A stretch of DNA of 64,000 nt, taken from contig NZ_AUCN01000018.1 in NCBI RefSeq assembly GCF_000429785.1, positions 1-64,000 of the forward strand, in the 5' to 3' direction. Origin of the DNA: Chitinibacter tainanensis DSM 15459 (lineage in GTDB: Bacteria; Pseudomonadota; Gammaproteobacteria; Burkholderiales; Chitinibacteraceae). Under the pieces are notes generated by a model. That model saw only the letters and a program-made list of their open reading frames with translations. It was not told the DNA's origin and searched no databases. Position 1 is the first letter of the stretch. Each line of letters starts with the position of its first letter. A program made the position numbers and the translations under genes. Of the stretch, positions 59,747 through 64,000 are shown piece after piece.

Positions 59747-60019
59747 ACCCAGCTTGGCGATACACCACCCGTGTATCGCCAGCTCAGCAAAGCGGATCAA
59801 AGCTTTGTAGCCCATACCCCACAAGGAGAAATCATGGCCCAGTTATTTCATCTGAATATGAACGTGCTGAACAAAGAAACCCTGCTCGATGCGATGGAAA
59901 ACCCGGATAAATATCCGCAGCTCACTATCCGCGTTTCAGGCTATGCCGTGAATTTTGTGAAACTGACTCGCGAGCAACAGCTGGATGTCATCAACCGGAC
60001 ATTCCACGAGCAGTGTTAA
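59569..60019 (+). repeat. Tandem copy of the pflB 3' end
   Basis: The pflB 3' end (59569-59746) and grcA (59840-60019) are near-duplicate DNA, offset by 273 bases. Most differences are at third codon positions. Confidence 0.9.
59834..60019 (+). CDS. grcA: Minimal autonomous glycyl radical cofactor
   Basis: A 61-residue protein that is a free-standing copy of the PflB C-terminus: from [12 protein letters not shown] to the end, 53 of 59 residues match PflB by my count. The radical glycine is Gly36 in [10 protein letters not shown]. coli GrcA (YfiD) has 127 residues with an extra N-terminal half, which is absent here. The known role of GrcA is to replace the radical domain of oxygen-cleaved PFL. 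AAGGAG precedes the ATG, in a setting very like the pflB ribosome site. PflA should install the radical. Confidence 0.9.
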   Translation: MAQLFHLNMNVLNKETLLDAMENPDKYPQLTIRVSGYAVNFVKLTREQQLDVINRTFHEQC

Positions 60020-60041
60020 GCTACAATCCGGAGTAACCCCC

Positions 60042-60072
60042 AACGGATCGCCGGGCGCGATCCGTTTTTTTT
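60042..60072 (+). terminator. Terminator between grcA and pflA
   Basis: Arms AACGGATCGC and GCGATCCGTT with a five-base loop and an eight-T run. It should cut most transcripts before pflA. Confidence 0.9.
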
Positions 60073-60099
60073 GCATCATTTTTTGCCGCGAGTACCCAT

Positions 60100-60900
60100 A
60101 TGGAAGCCAATAAACCCCTAGGTGAAATTATCGCACCGGCCTTCGATGCCGAAGGGCGGCAATATGGCTATGTTCATTCCATCGAAACCGGCGCCGCGGT
60201 TGATGGCCCCGGCATGCGCTTTGCGCTGTTTGTATCGGGCTGTCAGTTTCGCTGCCTGTATTGCCACAACCCTGATACCTGGAAGCTGCATACCGGCAAG
60301 CAATGGACGGTGGATGACATCGTGGCCGAGATTGGCAAATACGCGAGTTTTTTGCGAGTAGCCGGTGGCCTGACGATTTCAGGTGGCGAGCCGCTGATGC
60401 AGGCGCATTTTATCGGCGAGATTTTCCGCCGCGCCAAACAAGATTTACGCATCCATACCGCACTGGATACCCAAGGCTTTCTGGCGGCGCATTTGCCAGA
60501 TGACTATTTCGACAATATCGATTTGGTCTTGCTCGACATCAAGCAAATGAATCCAGAGAAATACGAGGCCCTTACGGGTAAGCCACTGCAACCCACGATC
60601 GATTTTGCCCAGCGCCTATTTAAAATGGGCAAAAAAATCTGGCTCCGTTATGTGTTGGTGCCGGGGTGGTCGGATGATGAAGCGGATGTGCAAGCCTTGG
60701 CCGATTATCTTGGTGACATGTCACGCCAATACCCAAATGTGCTGGAGCGAGTCGAAGTACTGCCATTTCACAAAATGGGTGAAAACAAATGGGCCGAGCT
60801 GGGGCTGAAATATGAATTGGCCGACACCCAGCCACCGAGCCAAGCTGTGGTGCATCGGGTCCGTGAGCAGTTTCGCGCGCAGGGTATATTTTGCTGTTAA
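60100..60900 (+). CDS. pflA: Pyruvate formate-lyase activating enzyme
   Basis: A 266-residue radical SAM enzyme that makes the glycyl radical on PflB. The iron-sulfur motif CxxxCxxC is in CQFRCLYCHNPDTW. GGEPLMQ and the SAM-contact segment DTQGF are present. It is about 20 residues longer than E. coli PflA at the N-terminus; VHSIETGAAVDGPGMRFALF marks the family start. It lies after a strong terminator, so it is probably expressed at a low level, fitting its catalytic role. Confidence 0.95.
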   Translation: MEANKPLGEIIAPAFDAEGRQYGYVHSIETGAAVDGPGMRFALFVSGCQFRCLYCHNPDTWKLHTGKQWTVDDIVAEIGKYASFLRVAGGLTISGGEPLMQAHFIGEIFRRAKQDLRIHTALDTQGFLAAHLPDDYFDNIDLVLLDIKQMNPEKYEALTGKPLQPTIDFAQRLFKMGKKIWLRYVLVPGWSDDEADVQALADYLGDMSRQYPNVLERVEVLPFHKMGENKWAELGLKYELADTQPPSQAVVHRVREQFRAQGIFCC

Positions 60901-60987
60901 GGGGGTATCAGCCCCTGGAGCATAATTAATAAGCGCTACAGAAACATACCTATGTCTCAATATTCAGCTTCAAAATGCAATGCCAAT

Positions 60988-61014
60988 AAAAAACCTCGCC
61001 GCAGCGAGGTTTTT
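60988..61014. terminator. Bidirectional terminator between pflA and pgk
   Basis: ACCTCGC/GCGAGGT with loop CGCA and A and T runs on both sides. Confidence 0.88.
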
Positions 61015-61042
61015 AATTGCGCGAGCAACAGCCTGGGATGGC

Positions 61043-62275
61043 TTATTTTTCGCTCAGTGCTTCTACGCCTGGCAGCGCCTTGCCTTCCAGGAATTCGAGC
61101 GATGCACCACCACCGGTTGATACGTGCGACACTTTGTCTTCCAGACCTGCTTTTTCAACTGCCGCAACAGAATCACCACCACCTACGACAGTGATCGCGC
61201 CATTGGCCGTTGCATCCACTAGCGCGTGCGCGACGGCGAAAGTACCTGCCGCAGATGCGTCGATTTCGAATACGCCCATTGGGCCGTTCCACAGGACAGT
61301 TTTGGCTGATTTGATAATGTCAGCGTACGCAGCGCGCGTAGCAGAGCCAATATCCACGCCTTCTTGGTCGGCAGGAATCGCAGTAGACGGAACTTCTACC
61401 AGACCATCTAAGGTGCGTGCATCAAAATTCAGCGCACGTGTCACCATGGTATCGCTTGGCAATACTAATTTGTCACCCGCTTGCGCCATCAAATCTCGTG
61501 CCAGATCCACTTTGTCGTTTTCACACAGTGATTTGCCGATTTCTAGGCCTTGAGCTTTAAGGAAGGTAAAGGCCATACCGCCGCCGATGATCAGCTTGTC
61601 CACTTTAGGCAGCAGCGCTTGAATTACATCGATTTTGCCCGAGATTTTCGAGCCGCCGATGATGGCCACCAGTGGGCGCACCGGGTTGTTCACGGCTTCG
61701 CCGAGGAAATCCAGCTCTTTTTTCAGCAGGTAGCCGGCCGCGCGAGGCAGCTCAACGCCCACCATCGACGAATGCGCGCGGTGGGCAGTACCAAACGCAT
61801 CATTAATAAATACATCGCCCAGTTTTGACAGGCTGGCGCGGAAGGCCGCAACTTGCGCAGGCTCAGCTTTCACGCTGTTGCCATCGGCATCTTTGGCTTT
61901 GCCTTCTTCGGCGATATGGAAACGCACGTTTTCCAGCAATACCACGCTGCCCGCAGCCAGTGTCGCGCAAGCAGCTTCCACTTCTGGGCCGACGCAATCA
62001 GCGAGGAACTGAACTGGCTTGCCCAGCAGCTCTTCCAGGCGTTTGGCTACAGGCGCCAAGCTGTATTTTTCGACTTTCTGACCGTTTGGACGCCCCAGAT
62101 GCGACATCAGCACAACCGAAGCGCCTTGTTCCAGTGCGTAACGGATGGTTGGCAGCGCGGCGCGGATACGCTTATCGCTTTCCACTACACCATTTTTCAC
62201 TGGCACGTTAAAGTCCACGCGCATCAGCACGCGCTTGCCGGCAAGATCCAAGTCTTCGATAAACAGTTTGGCCAT
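61043..62275 (-). CDS. pgk: Phosphoglycerate kinase
   Basis: A 410-residue glycolytic enzyme moving phosphate from 1,3-bisphosphoglycerate to ADP. RVLMRVDFNVPVKNG near the start, MSHLGRPNGQ, FGTAHRAHSSMVG and the nucleotide-binding GGGDSVAAVEKAG and STGGGASLEFLEG are all present. It is slightly longer than E. coli (387) because of short internal insertions. AGGAAG precedes the ATG. Confidence 0.97.
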   Translation of the reverse strand: MAKLFIEDLDLAGKRVLMRVDFNVPVKNGVVESDKRIRAALPTIRYALEQGASVVLMSHLGRPNGQKVEKYSLAPVAKRLEELLGKPVQFLADCVGPEVEAACATLAAGSVVLLENVRFHIAEEGKAKDADGNSVKAEPAQVAAFRASLSKLGDVFINDAFGTAHRAHSSMVGVELPRAAGYLLKKELDFLGEAVNNPVRPLVAIIGGSKISGKIDVIQALLPKVDKLIIGGGMAFTFLKAQGLEIGKSLCENDKVDLARDLMAQAGDKLVLPSDTMVTRALNFDARTLDGLVEVPSTAIPADQEGVDIGSATRAAYADIIKSAKTVLWNGPMGVFEIDASAAGTFAVAHALVDATANGAITVVGGGDSVAAVEKAGLEDKVSHVSTGGGASLEFLEGKALPGVEALSEK

Positions 62276-62438
62276 AGCTTCCTCAGAAACAGGGGTAGTG
62301 AAAAAAGCTTATTGTAGCAAGAGTGGCTGCCTTGAAGCTGACGACGGTTAAAGTTTCTGCTGCTAGTTAGGGTAAAAATGCAGGAAAAGCTGGCCTTGGG
62401 TAGAATGAGGGCACTTTCATTGCACCCAAAGCTCGGTT

Positions 62439-63545
62439 ATGTCCCGCTATTTGCCTGAACCTGAATTTGCCCACCGCAATCCATCCAAGATCGGCGTTTT
62501 GCTGGTGAATCTGGGCTCCCCGGATGCGCCTACGGCCAAAGCTGTTCGCCCATACCTGAAGCAGTTTTTATCTGATCCGCGCGTGGTCGAAATCCCCCGA
62601 CCGATCTGGTGGTTGATTCTCAACGGCATTATTTTAAATATTCGCCCGGCCAAAAGCGCGGCCAAATACGCCAGCATCTGGCAAAAAGAAGGCTCACCCC
62701 TGCGGGTGTGGACTGAACGTCAGGCACAACTCGTGAAAGGCCTGCTGGGCGAGCGTCACCGCGGGCAGCTGGTGGTCGACTACGCTATGCGCTACGGTAA
62801 TCCGTCGATTGCGAGCCAAATTCAAGCCTTGAAAGCGCAAAACTGCCAGCATCTGCTGGTGGTGCCCCTGTATCCGCAGTATGCCGCCAGCACGACCGCC
62901 AGTGTGTTCGATGAGGTGAGTAGGGTACTGCAACAAACCCGCTTTATGCCCACGCTGAAAATGCTGGCGCCGTTTTACGATGAAGCGGCCTACATCAATG
63001 CGCTGGCCCAACGCGTACGGGAACACTGGCAGCAAAATGGCCGCGGCGAGCATCTATTGATGAGTTTTCATGGCGTGCCACGCTACACGCTCGACAAAGG
63101 TGATCCGTATTTCTGCCACGCCCAGAAAACCGGGCGCTTACTTGCCGAAGCGCTGCAATTGGATAAAACCCAATACACAATCGCGTTTCAATCACGCTTT
63201 GGGAAAGCTGAATGGCTTAAACCCTACACCACCGACGAGCTCACCCGACTGGCCACAGCCAAAACCGGCAAGCTCGATGTCATTTGCCCCGGTTTTGTGG
63301 CTGATTGCCTGGAAACACTGGAAGAAATTGCCATGGAAGGCAAGGCCGATTTTCTACAGCACGGCGGTGGTGAATACCGGTTTATCCCGTGTTTGAACGA
63401 TCATCCAGTCTGGATTAGTGGCCTTTCTGAGCTGATAGAGCGCGAGCTGACAAGCTGGCTGACAAACGGTCATTTTGCCAAAAATGAAAAAAATGCACTA
63501 GAACAAAGAGATAGATTAAGTAAGGATTTATTCTTACAAAAATGA
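62439..63545 (+). CDS. hemH: Ferrochelatase
   Basis: A 368-residue enzyme inserting Fe(II) into protoporphyrin IX, the last step of protoheme synthesis. GVLLVNLGSPDAPTAKAVRP opens the family match. The metal-site His is in LLMSFHGVPRYTL, and CHAQKTGRLLAEAL, IAFQSRFGKAEWLKPYT and VICPGFVADCLETLEE follow. The last 25 or so residues (after ELTSWL) are Lys/Asn-rich and poorly conserved in look; their codons include a 19-base repeat shared with the next leader. Confidence 0.95.
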   Translation: MSRYLPEPEFAHRNPSKIGVLLVNLGSPDAPTAKAVRPYLKQFLSDPRVVEIPRPIWWLILNGIILNIRPAKSAAKYASIWQKEGSPLRVWTERQAQLVKGLLGERHRGQLVVDYAMRYGNPSIASQIQALKAQNCQHLLVVPLYPQYAASTTASVFDEVSRVLQQTRFMPTLKMLAPFYDEAAYINALAQRVREHWQQNGRGEHLLMSFHGVPRYTLDKGDPYFCHAQKTGRLLAEALQLDKTQYTIAFQSRFGKAEWLKPYTTDELTRLATAKTGKLDVICPGFVADCLETLEEIAMEGKADFLQHGGGEYRFIPCLNDHPVWISGLSELIERELTSWLTNGHFAKNEKNALEQRDRLSKDLFLQK

Positions 63546-63605
63546 TCTTGGGCTTTGGCGAAATAACCGCTAAACTCTGCGGTAAGTTTATTCTTACAAA
63601 AATGA
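63520..63605. repeat. Pair of 19-bp direct repeats before the response regulator
   Basis: TTTATTCTTACAAAAATGA occurs at 63527-63545 (end of hemH) and 63587-63605 (just before the regulator's ribosome site), 60 bases apart. Each makes an inverted repeat: GTAAG-N8-CTTAC (63520-63537) and GTAAG-N6-CTTAC (63582-63597). Confidence 0.85.
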
Positions 63606-63615
63606 GGAAGCTGAA

Positions 63616-64000
63616 ATGGCGACTCGACTGTTCCTGGCTGAAGATGATCTGATTCTGGCCGACGCGCTGAAAACTAGCTTGTCGCAAGCTGAATTCCAAT
63701 GTGATTGTGTCAACGATGGCGCGCTGGCGCTGCAAATCTTGCTGCACAATGACTACGACGCGGTAGTGCTGGATATCGGTCTGCCCAATATGGATGGCCT
63801 GACGGTACTGAAAAACGTTCGCCAGCACAAGCCATCGCTGCCTATCCTGATTCTGACTGCGCTGGATGGCCTGGATGAGCGCGTAGCCGGTCTGGATGCC
63901 GGTGCCGACGACTACCTGACCAAGCCATTTGAATTCTCTGAGCTGGAAGCCCGCCTGCGCGCCTTGCTGCGCCGCAGCCAAATCCTGCCGCAATCTGTGC
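63616..64000 (+). CDS. OmpR-family response regulator, 5' part
   Basis: The first 128 residues are visible; the gene runs out of the window. The receiver domain is complete: acidic pair in LAEDD, phosphorylation Asp in VVLDIGLPNMDG, Thr in LILTALDG, Lys in DYLTKPFEFSEL. The linker LEARLRALLRR is typical of QseB/PmrA-like OmpR regulators, so a winged-helix output domain and a histidine kinase are expected downstream. GAGG precedes the ATG. A pair of 19-base repeats lies just upstream. Confidence 0.9.
   Translation, partial: MATRLFLAEDDLILADALKTSLSQAEFQCDCVNDGALALQILLHNDYDAVVLDIGLPNMDGLTVLKNVRQHKPSLPILILTALDGLDERVAGLDAGADDYLTKPFEFSELEARLRALLRRSQILPQSV

Overview
The window looks like a chromosomal segment of a betaproteobacterium. 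The most likely placement is order Neisseriales, possibly a Chitinibacter/Deefgea-like genus. This rests on the pyrG-kdsA-eno-ftsB cluster, the prfB-lysS pair, an RF2 whose N-terminus looks like the Neisseria form with no frameshift site, DUF2917 and DUF1631 proteins, and the large NAD-glutamate dehydrogenase. The placement is inference; no rRNA gene is present. I see no insertion sequence, prophage, CRISPR array or replication origin.

Layout. (1) 1-8936: the 3' part of a giant VCBS-repeat surface or secreted protein, followed 3 bases later by a TolC-type outer-membrane channel, as in a type I secretion locus. (2) 9099-15717: a chemoreceptor, tRNA-Ser(GGA), a SulP anion transporter, a hypothetical protein, a HAD hydrolase and a PAS-GGDEF diguanylate cyclase. 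(3) 15738-22168: Mfd, TyrS and the outer-membrane part of a tripartite RND efflux operon that extends to 26492 (adaptor, pump, channel, all on the minus strand). (4) 26752-28523: an acetoacetyl-CoA reductase (PhaB) divergent from another SDR. (5) 28639-33066: pyrG, kdsA, eno and ftsB, then a MocR-type regulator. (6) 34704-38705: a small secreted protein, a DUF2917 protein, MnmC and an MFS exporter. (7) 38866-46776: an HU protein, lysS-prfB and the 180-kDa-class glutamate dehydrogenase. (8) 46990-55853: a DUF1631 protein convergent with a tight minus-strand run of hslR, a PleD-like GGDEF response regulator, an M61 peptidase, a GGDEF/EAL protein and rph. (9) 55880-60900: smr, vanZ-like, a 52-residue unknown protein, then an anaerobic pyruvate formate-lyase locus (pflB, a minimal grcA, pflA). 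(10) 61043-64000: pgk, hemH and the start of an OmpR-family response regulator.

How it fits together. The PFL locus has a near-consensus FNR box at 57238-57251, placed where a class II activator site should be, so the organism is probably a facultative anaerobe with fermentative capacity; eno and pgk feed the same pathway. Three proteins make or degrade cyclic di-GMP, and two of them with opposite predicted activity sit in one transcription unit, which fits a lifestyle with biofilm and adhesin control.

Most unusual points: a 61-residue free-standing glycyl-radical domain next to its parent pflB; a CPTC-containing insertion in PflB just before the glycyl-radical region; a repeated module of about 100 residues, four copies of which I cannot name, in the VCBS protein; an RF2 gene without the programmed frameshift and with SPY in place of SPF; and several perfect palindromes in regulatory positions.
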